Assembly (NCBI GenBank): GCA_002336105.1 | Contig: DDEQ01000015.1 | Span: 1 to 29,693, forward strand | DNA: 29,693 bases | From: Chthonomonas sp. UBA1950 | GTDB lineage: Bacteria; Armatimonadota; Fimbriimonadia; Fimbriimonadales; Fimbriimonadaceae | Reading direction: 5' to 3' | Shown: positions 23,242 through 29,693 of the stretch, piece by piece | Layout of the letters: each line of letters opens with the position of its first letter | How positions within the stretch are numbered: the stretch's first letter is position 1 | Translations under genes and position numbers: made by a program | Notes under the pieces: generated by a model | Seen by the model: the letters and a program-made list of their open reading frames with translations, nothing else | Database searches by the model: none | Told to the model about the DNA's origin: nothing

Positions 23242-23670
23242 TTATGCAGTCTTTGACTTCTTTTTTGCAAAGAACGCTCCAAGCGCAGAAAGAACGAGGA
23301 CGATCAATCCGCCAAGTCGCACTTGGCTGGCGACGAACTCCACGGTTTGAAGCTGGAGCGGGTAGAGCTTGTGGTCATTCAAGTACTTCTCATCTACCAG
23401 CCTTGCACCGTCAGGGCCAGATCCGGGCAGAAATGCCTTTTGGTCTTCGATGATCAGCTTTTGAGGTGAACCAATCGGAGTGTTATTTCCAGATGCGTTG
23501 GATGAAGGCGTATCTCCGAATAGAGCATCTGCCGTCTTGTCAACTTCAACTCTCTGAACCAGTTGCGCTTTGGAGGCGTACCCGTTCGCAACGACAAAAC
23601 TGCCTACGACGACGATGCCGGCTAACGCTGCAACAACAACAAGTGCTTTGTGAATAAGTATTGTCTTCAT
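23242..23670 (-). CDS. Small two-helix membrane protein, unknown
   Basis: A 142-residue protein with an N-terminal helix (ALVVVAALAGIVVVGSFVVA) and a C-terminal helix followed by a lysine-rich tail (LGGLIVLVLSALGAFFAKKK). A polar loop of about 80 residues lies between them (TPSSNASGNNTPIGSP and onward). The layout resembles a protein with a periplasmic loop and both ends inside. The hydrophobic helix plus basic tail faintly recalls a sorting signal, but there is no PEP motif. No family recognised. It follows the wrbA-yceI operon on the same strand, separated by a strong hairpin at 23770-23792. Confidence 0.72.
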   Translation of the reverse strand: MKTILIHKALVVVAALAGIVVVGSFVVANGYASKAQLVQRVEVDKTADALFGDTPSSNASGNNTPIGSPQKLIIEDQKAFLPGSGPDGARLVDEKYLNDHKLYPLQLQTVEFVASQVRLGGLIVLVLSALGAFFAKKKSKTA

Positions 23671-23769
23671 GTGCGGATCGACCTTGGCCGAAATGGGAGG
23701 GGGGTCTCCTTTGGAGAGACGCTCAACGAACGTGCAGATGTCGTTAGGCAGGAGATATCCCCCGTGAGA

Positions 23770-23792
23770 GCCCCCGAGCGAAGCCCGAGGGC
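23770..23792 (-). terminator. GC-rich hairpin after yceI
   Basis: On the minus strand the segment reads GCCCTCGGGC, a short loop, then a complementary GC-rich arm with G-T pairs. It lies 17 bases after the yceI stop codon. There is no T-run, so it may end or stabilise the operon transcript. Confidence 0.5.
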
Positions 23793-23808
23793 GGATTATA
23801 TTGGGAAC

Positions 23809-24402
23809 TTACTTGCTGAGGGCGTAGGTGCTTACACCAAGAGTAACAACATTGGAAACTTTGCCCTTTGCCATGTCAGGAATCTTGATTCCGTAATCGC
23901 TCAACTTGATCTGAAACTTGGTGCTGAGCTGAATGACGTCGCCTTCGAACCCGGCAGCCTTGGTGACTGGACCCTCGGCCTTATAACGAACTCGAGCCTT
24001 TGCCGTCACCTGCTTTGTCACGCCGTGCAAAGTAAACGATCCGGAAACGGTGTAGTTGTCTCCACCCGTATTCTTAACCGACTTGGTCACGAATTTGATG
24101 GTTGGGAACTTCTCAGTATCCAACCAACCTGCGCTCTTCATGTGGTCGTTTCGAAGAGGGATACCGGTATCAATAGTAGCGGCATCGATTGAAATCCAAC
24201 CGCTGCCACTCTTCTTGGCAGGGTCGAAGCTGAGAGAACCGGACACGGCAGTTGTCTTTCCGGTAAAAGTTTCGAACTCGCTCTCACTTTCTACAGTGGC
24301 AACGTTTCGGTAAGCCAACTTGTCGGCGATGATGGTGAAGGTCTTTGGCGCAGCTGAGGCGACCACAGGAAGCACGAATAGGGGAAGGATGAGTGTTTTC
24401 AT
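23809..24402 (-). CDS. YceI-family secreted lipocalin-like protein
   Basis: A 197-residue protein of the YceI family, periplasmic beta-barrels that bind polyisoprenoid lipids or quinone-like molecules. A Sec signal (MKTLILPLFVLPVVASAAP) precedes the barrel. Family blocks are SESEFETFTGKT, GWISIDAATIDTGIPLRNDH (with the conserved RNxHM-like segment), FPTIKFVTKSV and SGSFTLHGVTKQV, ending in IKLSDYGI. It starts eight bases after the wrbA stop codon and is therefore in an operon with it. An isoprenoid-quinone binding role would fit the quinone reductase next door, but that is inferred. Confidence 0.93.
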   Translation of the reverse strand: MKTLILPLFVLPVVASAAPKTFTIIADKLAYRNVATVESESEFETFTGKTTAVSGSLSFDPAKKSGSGWISIDAATIDTGIPLRNDHMKSAGWLDTEKFPTIKFVTKSVKNTGGDNYTVSGSFTLHGVTKQVTAKARVRYKAEGPVTKAAGFEGDVIQLSTKFQIKLSDYGIKIPDMAKGKVSNVVTLGVSTYALSK

Positions 24403-24410
24403 GGATCTCT

Positions 24411-25016
24411 TTATTTGCTTAGTTTTGCGGCCACATTAGCGACCAGTTTGCCTTGATATTTGGCGACTTCGAGTTCGTTTTCGTTTGGTCCGGCTGAACC
24501 GTGCGCAACAACAGCAGTCGCGCCATAGGGCGAACCACTGGTGTAGACCAGCGGAGTTCCGAAGCCGATTGGAACGATTACAAATCCAAAGTGCGACAAA
24601 ACGTTGAAAAGCGATAGGATGGTGGATTCGTTCCCACCGTGATTCGTTGAGGTGGCAGTGAAGACAGTCGCAGCTTTTCCGTATAGCTTGCCCTGAAACC
24701 ACAGACCGCCCAGACTATCTAGTTGAGCTTTTAGCTCCGCAGTGACGTTTCCAAAACGAGTCGGTGAACCAAATGCGATGCCATCAGCCCATTCAAAGTC
24801 TTCATGAGTGGCAACTCCATACTCGTTGATCATTCGATCAGCCGCTTCTGCCCAACCAGGAACCGATTCAATAACTTCGCGGCTAACGATCTCCGGCACG
24901 CGGCGGAGACGAACTTCGGCTCCCGCAGCGATGGCGCCTTCGGCCATTGCCTTTGCCAGAGCTTCTGTAGAGCCGTTTCGTGAGTAAAACGTGATGAGTA
25001 TTTTTGAGCTCGCCAT
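24411..25016 (-). CDS. wrbA: WrbA-like NAD(P)H:quinone oxidoreductase
   Basis: A 201-residue flavodoxin-fold protein of the WrbA family, FMN-dependent reducers of quinones to quinols in two-electron steps, which limits oxidative cycling. The phosphate-binding loop is ILITFYSRNGSTEALAKAMA, and the flavin-contact segments DGIAFGSPTRFGNVTAELK and FTATSTNHGGNEST are present. Length is as usual for WrbA. It heads an operon with yceI and is divergent from a MarR-family gene, with a palindrome in the gap. This arrangement points to control by that regulator in response to quinones, oxidants or electrophiles (inference). Confidence 0.93.
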   Translation of the reverse strand: MASSKILITFYSRNGSTEALAKAMAEGAIAAGAEVRLRRVPEIVSREVIESVPGWAEAADRMINEYGVATHEDFEWADGIAFGSPTRFGNVTAELKAQLDSLGGLWFQGKLYGKAATVFTATSTNHGGNESTILSLFNVLSHFGFVIVPIGFGTPLVYTSGSPYGATAVVAHGSAGPNENELEVAKYQGKLVANVAAKLSK

Positions 25017-25049
25017 AATCCAACCTGCTTGTTTACGCTTTCATACCGA

Positions 25050-25064
25050 TGAATGTTGCATTCA
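25050..25064. promoter_or_regulatory. Probable MarR operator between marR-like gene and wrbA
   Basis: TGAATGTTGCATTCA is a perfect inverted repeat (TGAATG/CATTCA) with a three-base centre, the size and symmetry of MarR-family sites. It lies 34 bases upstream of wrbA. Outer arms ATACCGA (25043-25049) and TCGGTAT (25072-25078) frame it. AATAGTT also recurs three times (25066, 25103, 25124) toward the regulator gene. Confidence 0.5.
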
Positions 25065-25142
25065 AAATAGTTCGGTATCGAAATATATGCATCCATCGTA
25101 GAAATAGTTGCTGAATCTGAAAAAATAGTTTGGGCTCTTAAA

Positions 25143-25592
25143 ATGGGGACGAAATACAATGGGTCTGACGAAGAAAAGGTCGCTCTAGACCTTTTCATTA
25201 AGCTGAATCGGGCAGGAGACTCCGTGAACCGTCGAATGTTGTCTCGATTGCATTCGTCCAACCTGACTATCGCTCAGTTTGGCGTGCTAGATGCGCTCTA
25301 TCATCTTGGAGCGCTCACCCACGGCGAACTCGCAAAAAAGCACCTTCGAAGCCCAAACAACATGACCAGCGTGATCGACACGATGGAAAGGTCCGGTTTG
25401 GTCACCCGTCACCGAAGCATCGAAGATAGGCGAGTAATTTTGGTTGAGCTCACCGAGAAGGGTCGCAGTCTTTTCGAAGAGGTTTGGCCCGGACACCTTT
25501 CCGCCATTTTGGATTCAATGAACACGCTTGAGCCTCAGGAGCAGTGCCAACTAGCACGACTCTTGAAAAAGCTTGGAACAGGACTGAACTAG
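25143..25592 (+). CDS. MarR-family transcriptional regulator
   Basis: A 149-residue winged-helix regulator. The recognition-helix region is GELAKKHLRSPNNMTSVIDT and the wing is RHRSIEDRRVILVELTEKG, with the invariant DRR of MarR proteins. MarR proteins usually repress neighbouring genes and release DNA upon ligand binding or cysteine oxidation. No cysteine is present at the N-terminal redox position of the OhrR branch. The only cysteine visible is near the C-terminus (EQCQLARL). It is divergent from wrbA-yceI, its likely targets. Its stop codon abuts that of the convergent lipoprotein gene, with a weak stem and five T residues just after. Confidence 0.92.
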   Translation: MGTKYNGSDEEKVALDLFIKLNRAGDSVNRRMLSRLHSSNLTIAQFGVLDALYHLGALTHGELAKKHLRSPNNMTSVIDTMERSGLVTRHRSIEDRRVILVELTEKGRSLFEEVWPGHLSAILDSMNTLEPQEQCQLARLLKKLGTGLN

Positions 25593-26150
25593 TCAGTTTT
25601 TAGTCAATTCGATTGGTTGCCGGGAGCCATCCTTAAAGTGGACCATCAGCCGCTTATCGTCATCAGAGATCGTTGCGTCACTCGGAACGACAAGATTTTG
25701 CTTCGTGGAAGACGAACTCTTGGGCTCCGAAGCGAATGGAGTGTCAGGTACAGGCGGCTCGGCCTTCAAGGAGACGGAAGAATCAAGAGCGAGCATCTTC
25801 GCCGCCTCAACAAGCGACTTCCCTGCGACCAGAGTTGTATTAAGTTGAACACCTTCTTTTTCGGCAGCCCAAGTGCCTTCAAGAATGACGCTTCCATCAA
25901 ATGAGATCGTGTTCGAGCTCACGGAAAACATGAAACTCGGCAGTTTCATGAAGAATTTGTGATCTTTACGCAGCTCAAGCGAAGCTGTCGAGGTCAAAGA
26001 ATTAGCCAACGTCTTGAGTAGGTTTGGATTTGCAGCAGAAGCTTGTTCACTCCAGATACCGAGAAACTTTTGCTCTGGGTTCGTGCATCCAGAAACAGCT
26101 AATATCGCAACAGTAGATACAGTTGCAACTAACACTCCAATAAATTTCAC
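25593..26150 (-). CDS. Lipoprotein, unknown
   Basis: A 185-residue lipoprotein if it starts at the GTG at 26150. That start yields an ideal signal (MKFIGVLVATVSTVAILAVS then GC, with lipidation at the Cys of VSGC). A longer open frame reaches an ATG at 26252 but would place 34 basic residues before the signal and abut the divergent GH94 start, so I prefer the GTG. The mature part has beta-like segments (ASLELRKDHKFFMKLPSF, IVL-type strands and GTWAAEKEGVQLNTTLV) and an acidic-basic end (ISDDDKRLMVHFKDGSRQPI). It resembles small lipocalin-like 'cost of expression' lipoproteins, but no family is assigned. Confidence 0.7.
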   Translation of the reverse strand: MKFIGVLVATVSTVAILAVSGCTNPEQKFLGIWSEQASAANPNLLKTLANSLTSTASLELRKDHKFFMKLPSFMFSVSSNTISFDGSVILEGTWAAEKEGVQLNTTLVAGKSLVEAAKMLALDSSVSLKAEPPVPDTPFASEPKSSSSTKQNLVVPSDATISDDDKRLMVHFKDGSRQPIELTKN

Positions 26151-26215
26151 ATATTGATGACGTAATTTCCATTTAAGAGGTTGCGGTCTTATTCGCACCA
26201 GATAAAAACTCAGTC

Positions 26216-26224
26216 TGATATACA
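26216..26224 (+). promoter_or_regulatory. Possible extended -10 promoter of the GH94 gene
   Basis: TGATATACA has the TGnTATAAT-like form of an extended -10 element. It would start transcription about 23 bases before the GTG at 26254. The -35 region is weak, which this class of promoter tolerates. Confidence 0.35.
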
Positions 26225-26253
26225 AAGTTTCACGCAGTACGCTCAATGCCATC

Positions 26254-28695
26254 GTGTTGAACCCCTACGGCCACTTTGACGACAACGCACGTGAGTACGT
26301 GATCGAGCGACCGGATACCCCGCTACCTTGGATCAACTACCTTGGATGCGAAGAATTCTTCGGACTAGTTTCGAACTGCGCTGGTGGATACACCTTCTTC
26401 CGGGACGCCAAGATGCGCCGATTGACGCGCTACCGATATAACAACATACCGCTCGACTCGAACGGTCGCTACCTCTATGTTAAGGATGGCGAAGACGTTT
26501 GGAACCCAAGTTGGAAGCCGAGACGAGTTGACCTCGATCACTATGAGTGCCGCCACGGGCAAGGCTACTCAAAGATCCTAGGCTCTCGCGGTGGCGTAAG
26601 AGTCGAAACGCTTTTCTTCGTTCCGATCGGCGAAACCACCGAAGTCTGGAGCGTGAGCGTTACAAACGAATCCGAGAAACCGAAATCGCTTAAAGTATGG
26701 GGGTTTGTTGAATGGTGTCTTTGGGATGCAGTGGACGATAACAGCAACTTCCAAAGGAACTATTCAACCGGTGCTGTTGAGGTCGAACCAGGAACGATCT
26801 ACCATGTCACCGATTACCGAGAGCGTCGCAACCACTTCGCCTACTTCCATTGCTCAGCAAAAACGAGCGGATTCGACACAAGTCGAAATGCTTTTGTTGG
26901 AATTCACGACGGACTGGATATGCCGACCGTTGTCAGGAACGGGCAATGTACGAATAGCGTTGCTCACGGATGGCAACCCATCGGGGCGCACCAAATCGAT
27001 ATCGATCTCCAGCCCGGTGAGACAAAACGATTCCACTTCTTACTTGGCTATGCCGAAAACCCACAGGACCAAAAGTGGGAGGCGCTCGGAGTCGCGAACA
27101 AAGCTCCGTTCAAAGCTGTTGCGGAAAAGCTAGGCTCAAGCGAGCAGGTCGATGCGGCTTTTGCTCACCTCAAAGCTTATTGGAAGAATTTGCTCAGCAC
27201 TTACGAGTGTGAAGTCCCTAACGAGCATGTCCAGCGAATGACGAACCTGTGGAATCAGGTGCAGTGCATGACAACGCTGAACATGTCACGAAGTGCAAGC
27301 TACTTTGAATCGGGAATTGGCCGCGGAATGGGTTACCGCGACAGCAACCAAGACTTGCTTGGAGTAGTTCACCTTCAACCTGAACGAGCGCGTCAGCGTC
27401 TTCTTGACCTCGCCGCAACTCAGCTCAGCGATGGCACCTGCTACCACCAATATCAGCCTTTGACAAAGCAGGGCAACAAGGACGCTGGCGAAGGCTTTAA
27501 TGACGATCCTCTTTGGCTGATTCTGTCAACCTACGCGTATCTTGCCGAGACTGGCGATACCGCTGTCTTGCAAGCGAAGTGCGGCTATGCGGATATCGCA
27601 GGTTCTGAGGCCACATTGTTCGATCACCTTGAGTTGTCGTTGGAATATACGAGGCAACATCGAGGCCCGCACGGATTGCCGCTGATTGGTCACGCCGACT
27701 GGAACGATTGCTTGAACCTTAACTGCTTCTCGACCACACCTGGAGAAAGCTTCCAACTAGCAGGAGACATCGGTGAATCCAGTGCCGAGTCGCTGATGAT
27801 TGCAGGTCAATACTGTGCGGCAACCGACAAAATGGCCGAAATTTACGAGCTGCTCAGTCAAACAGAGAAGGCTGTTGGCATTCGGACTAAGGGAGACGAA
27901 ATGCGAAAAGCCATCCTTGCTCATGGCTGGGATGGAGAGTGGTTCCTACGCGCCTATGATGCCGCCGGAAACAAGGTCGGTTCGAACGAGAATCCTGAAG
28001 GCAAAATCTATATTGAGAGCCAGGGTTGGGGCGTGCTAGGAAGAGTCGGGATCGAAGATGGCAAAGCCCAAACTGCGATGAACTCAGTGAAGACGCACCT
28101 TGCGACTAAGAACGGTGTGATGCTTCAACAACCGGCATACACGACTTATCGACTTGAACTTGGCGAAATCACCTCATACCCACCCGGATATAAGGAAAAC
28201 GCGGGAATCTTCACGCACAACAATACATGGATTCAGTGCGCCGAAGCCATTCTAGGCAACGGAAACTCGGCCATGGACTACTATCTGTCGATCTGCCCTT
28301 CGAAGAAAGAAGAGCAGATCGACATCTACCGCTGCGAACCTTATGTTTACAGCCAGATGACCGCAGGAGCAGACGCCGCAACCCCAGGCGAAGCCAAAAA
28401 CGCTTGGTTAACTGGCACCGCGTCTTGGTCCTTCGTTGCAATCTCCCAATACATCCTCGGCGTTCACCCAACGGTCAAAGGACTACGGCTAGACCCTTGC
28501 ATTCCGTCAGATTGGAAGGAGTACAAAGTCCAACGCATCTATCGCGGCAAGACTTACAAGATCACGTTCCATAACCCTAGCGGTGTGCAAAAGGGTGTCA
28601 GCAAAATCGTTGTCAATGGTAAAGATCTACCCGGAAATCTCATCCCGCACGACCTCGACGGCAAGGAGTTTGATGTCTCGGTTTGGTTGGGATAA
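26254..28695 (+). CDS. GH94 cellobiose/chitobiose-type phosphorylase
   Basis: An 813-residue cytoplasmic GH94 enzyme that phosphorolyses a beta-1,4-linked disaccharide to alpha-sugar-1-phosphate plus sugar. The N-terminal beta-sandwich begins YGHFDDNAREYVIERPDTPL, typical of cellobiose phosphorylase. The (alpha/alpha)6 barrel contains GRGMGYRDSNQDLLG and the catalytic DWND (482-485, in GHADWNDCLNLN). The phosphate-binding region GIFTHNNTWIQCAEA follows. Length equals that of known cellobiose phosphorylases. N,N'-diacetylchitobiose phosphorylase is close enough that I cannot exclude it. The start codon is GTG with no Shine-Dalgarno. The GH3 enzyme in this window could supply sugars from outside, but no disaccharide transporter is present here. 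Confidence 0.94.
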   Translation: MLNPYGHFDDNAREYVIERPDTPLPWINYLGCEEFFGLVSNCAGGYTFFRDAKMRRLTRYRYNNIPLDSNGRYLYVKDGEDVWNPSWKPRRVDLDHYECRHGQGYSKILGSRGGVRVETLFFVPIGETTEVWSVSVTNESEKPKSLKVWGFVEWCLWDAVDDNSNFQRNYSTGAVEVEPGTIYHVTDYRERRNHFAYFHCSAKTSGFDTSRNAFVGIHDGLDMPTVVRNGQCTNSVAHGWQPIGAHQIDIDLQPGETKRFHFLLGYAENPQDQKWEALGVANKAPFKAVAEKLGSSEQVDAAFAHLKAYWKNLLSTYECEVPNEHVQRMTNLWNQVQCMTTLNMSRSASYFESGIGRGMGYRDSNQDLLGVVHLQPERARQRLLDLAATQLSDGTCYHQYQPLTKQGNKDAGEGFNDDPLWLILSTYAYLAETGDTAVLQAKCGYADIAGSEATLFDHLELSLEYTRQHRGPHGLPLIGHADWNDCLNLNCFSTTPGESFQLAGDIGESSAESLMIAGQYCAATDKMAEIYELLSQTEKAVGIRTKGDEMRKAILAHGWDGEWFLRAYDAAGNKVGSNENPEGKIYIESQGWGVLGRVGIEDGKAQTAMNSVKTHLATKNGVMLQQPAYTTYRLELGEITSYPPGYKENAGIFTHNNTWIQCAEAILGNGNSAMDYYLSICPSKKEEQIDIYRCEPYVYSQMTAGADAATPGEAKNAWLTGTASWSFVAISQYILGVHPTVKGLRLDPCIPSDWKEYKVQRIYRGKTYKITFHNPSGVQKGVSKIVVNGKDLPGNLIPHDLDGKEFDVSVWLG

Positions 28696-28702
28696 ACCCA
28701 AA

Positions 28703-28743
28703 AACAGGCTAACACTAGGTCTAGCGACCGAAACTAGCCTGTT
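28703..28743 (+). terminator. Hairpin after the GH94 gene
   Basis: AACAGGCTA (28703-28711) and TAGCCTGTT (28735-28743) are exact complements around a 23-base loop, which itself can fold through GGTC/GACC. It lies just past the GH94 stop. There is no T-run, so its efficiency is uncertain. Confidence 0.5.
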
Positions 28744-28784
28744 ACCAATACCTATTTGCAACCATCAGTTAGATTAGTCGCGTG

Positions 28785-28816
28785 TATAATCGTGGCAATC
28801 TGGCGTATGTACGCCA
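28785..28816 (+). promoter_or_regulatory. pspA promoter -10 box and downstream palindrome
   Basis: A perfect TATAAT (28785-28790) has no clear -35 partner at 17 bases. TGGCGTATGTACGCCA (28801-28816) is a perfect 7-bp inverted repeat with a two-base centre, just after the expected transcript start. It adjoins the AAGGT ribosome site of pspA. It can act as a repressor operator or as an mRNA hairpin beside the ribosome site. Confidence 0.5.
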
Positions 28817-28826
28817 AGGTCAGAGT

Positions 28827-29645
28827 ATGAAGCGTTTCTTCAATTGGCTAAAAGCCATCTTTAACCGTGGGATGGACAAACTAGAGAGTCCAGACATTAT
28901 GCTGGATCAGGCTCGCCGCGACATGCAGGGTGCTTTGATTGCGAATCGAGAAAAGGCTGTTCAGGCAATTACCCAAAAGAACCGCCTTCAAGGCATGCTT
29001 GACGACGCCAAGAAGAAGAGCGCCCAACTAGAAGCTCAGGCAACGATGGCTTTGAAACAAGGCAATCGCGAGCTAGCGACTCAGTTCATGCGCGAGAAGA
29101 TGAACGGCGATGCCTCCATCGCAACCCTTCAGCAAAGCTATGACCAGGCGGTTCAAACCGTTGACCAAGTTAAGGTTGCCATCAAGCGACAGGAAGAAGA
29201 GGTCCGCAAGAAGACCGCTGAAGCTTTGGCAATGAAGGCTCAGTGGCAGCAAGCTCAAATCCAGAACTCGATTAGCAAAGCGCTTGAAGGTTTAACGTTC
29301 GAAAACCAGTTTGAAGGTTTTGGAGCGGCTCAAGAGAAGATCCGCGAGGCTCAGAGCGAGGCCGCCGCTAGACAAGAGATGCTGGGTAGTTCGATCCAAG
29401 GCAAGATCTACCAAATGGAGGACAGTGCGCGAGACTTAGAGGCCGAGAGCGAGCTTGATAAGCTCGAAGAAAGGCTTGGTCTGCGACCTGCCGCAGCCGC
29501 AGCAACTGTCGATCAGACTGTAAGCGTAAGCGCTAGCCCAGCAGCCGCACCCGAAGTAAGCGCCGACCAAGCCGCCGAACAAGCCAAAATGTCGGAAGCC
29601 GAAGCTCAACTCGCTGAGCTTGAAAAGCGACTTAAAGGAAGCTAG
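28827..29645 (+). CDS. pspA: PspA/IM30-family membrane-stress protein
   Basis: A 272-residue coiled-coil protein of the PspA/Vipp1 (ESCRT-III-like) family, which coats and repairs stressed inner membranes. The amphipathic N-terminal helix (MKRFFNWLKAIFNRGMDKLE) and the following DIMLDQARRDMQGAL block are typical. Long coiled coils run to about residue 210. An Ala/Ser-rich linker (about 215-245) then leads to a final helix (MSEAEAQLAELEKRLKGS) with a heptad pattern. The start at 28827 follows AAGGT; the upstream GTG at 28782 lies in the promoter. The usual partners PspB, PspC or PspF are not seen in the remaining window. Its own promoter carries a palindrome, suggesting dedicated control. Confidence 0.92.
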   Translation: MKRFFNWLKAIFNRGMDKLESPDIMLDQARRDMQGALIANREKAVQAITQKNRLQGMLDDAKKKSAQLEAQATMALKQGNRELATQFMREKMNGDASIATLQQSYDQAVQTVDQVKVAIKRQEEEVRKKTAEALAMKAQWQQAQIQNSISKALEGLTFENQFEGFGAAQEKIREAQSEAAARQEMLGSSIQGKIYQMEDSARDLEAESELDKLEERLGLRPAAAAATVDQTVSVSASPAAAPEVSADQAAEQAKMSEAEAQLAELEKRLKGS

Positions 29646-29669
29646 CTTCTAGTAAAACGAAAAGAAGAT

Positions 29670-29693
29670 CGGGTTCGGTTATTGCCGAACCCG
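29670..29693 (+). terminator. 9-bp hairpin after pspA at the window edge
   Basis: CGGGTTCGG (29670-29678) and CCGAACCCG (29685-29693) are exact complements with a six-base loop, preceded by an A-rich run. The window ends at the last base of the stem, so a following T-run cannot be checked. Confidence 0.75.

Noticed and set aside
25583..25601. Intrinsic terminator after the MarR gene
   Set aside because: ACTGA/TCAGT with five T residues is suggestive, but the stem is only five weak pairs.
1..29693. CRISPR arrays, insertion sequences, integrases or phage genes
   Set aside because: I saw no regularly spaced repeats, transposase or integrase motifs; the two tRNA genes have no adjacent integrase or duplicated tRNA end.

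Overview
The window is an ordinary-looking chromosomal segment of a free-living bacterium, about half G+C by eye, with densely packed genes on both strands. It has an exosortase/PEP-CTERM system, Tat-exported and lipoprotein-type surface proteins, GH3 and GH94 sugar enzymes, and a yceD-plsX-fabH lipid cluster without rpmF. Taken together this suggests an environmental lineage such as Armatimonadota (Fimbriimonas-like). That placement is an impression from gene content; no ribosomal or other phylogenetic marker was used. I see no insertion sequence, prophage, CRISPR array or plasmid gene.

Region 1-7.5 kb is an exopolysaccharide/exosortase locus, mostly on the minus strand. In transcription order it holds an exosortase, an overlapping EpsI-type partner, a GT-B glycosyltransferase, an acyltransferase-3 membrane protein and a Wzz/Wzc-like chain-length protein. 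The Wzc-like protein has lost the P-loop lysine. At the left edge is a possible fragment of a further gene. Two small envelope genes (a three-helix membrane protein and a lipoprotein) lie inside the locus on the plus strand. A presumed substrate with a PEP-CTERM tail lies 14 kb away (21.1-21.9 kb). A 486-base gene-free stretch precedes the exosortase and ends in a 17-bp perfect inverted repeat.

Region 7.5-14 kb encodes a small basic secreted protein, a VOC/PhnB-like protein, a Tat-exported phospholipase C, a GH3 glycosidase and a secreted beta-rich protein. The last three are consecutive on the minus strand and look like an exported degradative set. Two tRNA genes (Thr-GGT and Tyr-GTA, both with encoded CCA) follow at 14.1-14.3 kb.

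Region 14.4-23.2 kb is core metabolism. It has an unknown protein overlapping a metallophosphoesterase, a Gfo/Idh/MocA oxidoreductase and an HDOD protein. Divergent from the HDOD gene is yceD-plsX-fabH, the start of fatty acid and phospholipid synthesis. fabH has no canonical start codon in its frame; either an AUC start or a dinucleotide indel must explain this. A small gene overlaps the fabH 3' end antisense. The PEP-CTERM protein and nadA (quinolinate synthase) follow.

Region 23.2-29.7 kb holds a two-helix unknown protein and a wrbA-yceI operon divergent from a MarR regulator with a clear palindrome between them. Next are a lipoprotein divergent from a GH94 cellobiose/chitobiose-type phosphorylase, and a PspA/IM30 membrane-stress protein. 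The PspA gene has a TATAAT box followed by a perfect 16-base palindrome. Convergent gene pairs are usually separated by strong hairpins. The strongest oddities for follow-up are the degenerate Wzc-like kinase domain, the fabH start, the palindromes at the GH3, MarR/wrbA and pspA starts, and the exosortase locus with its distant PEP-CTERM substrate.
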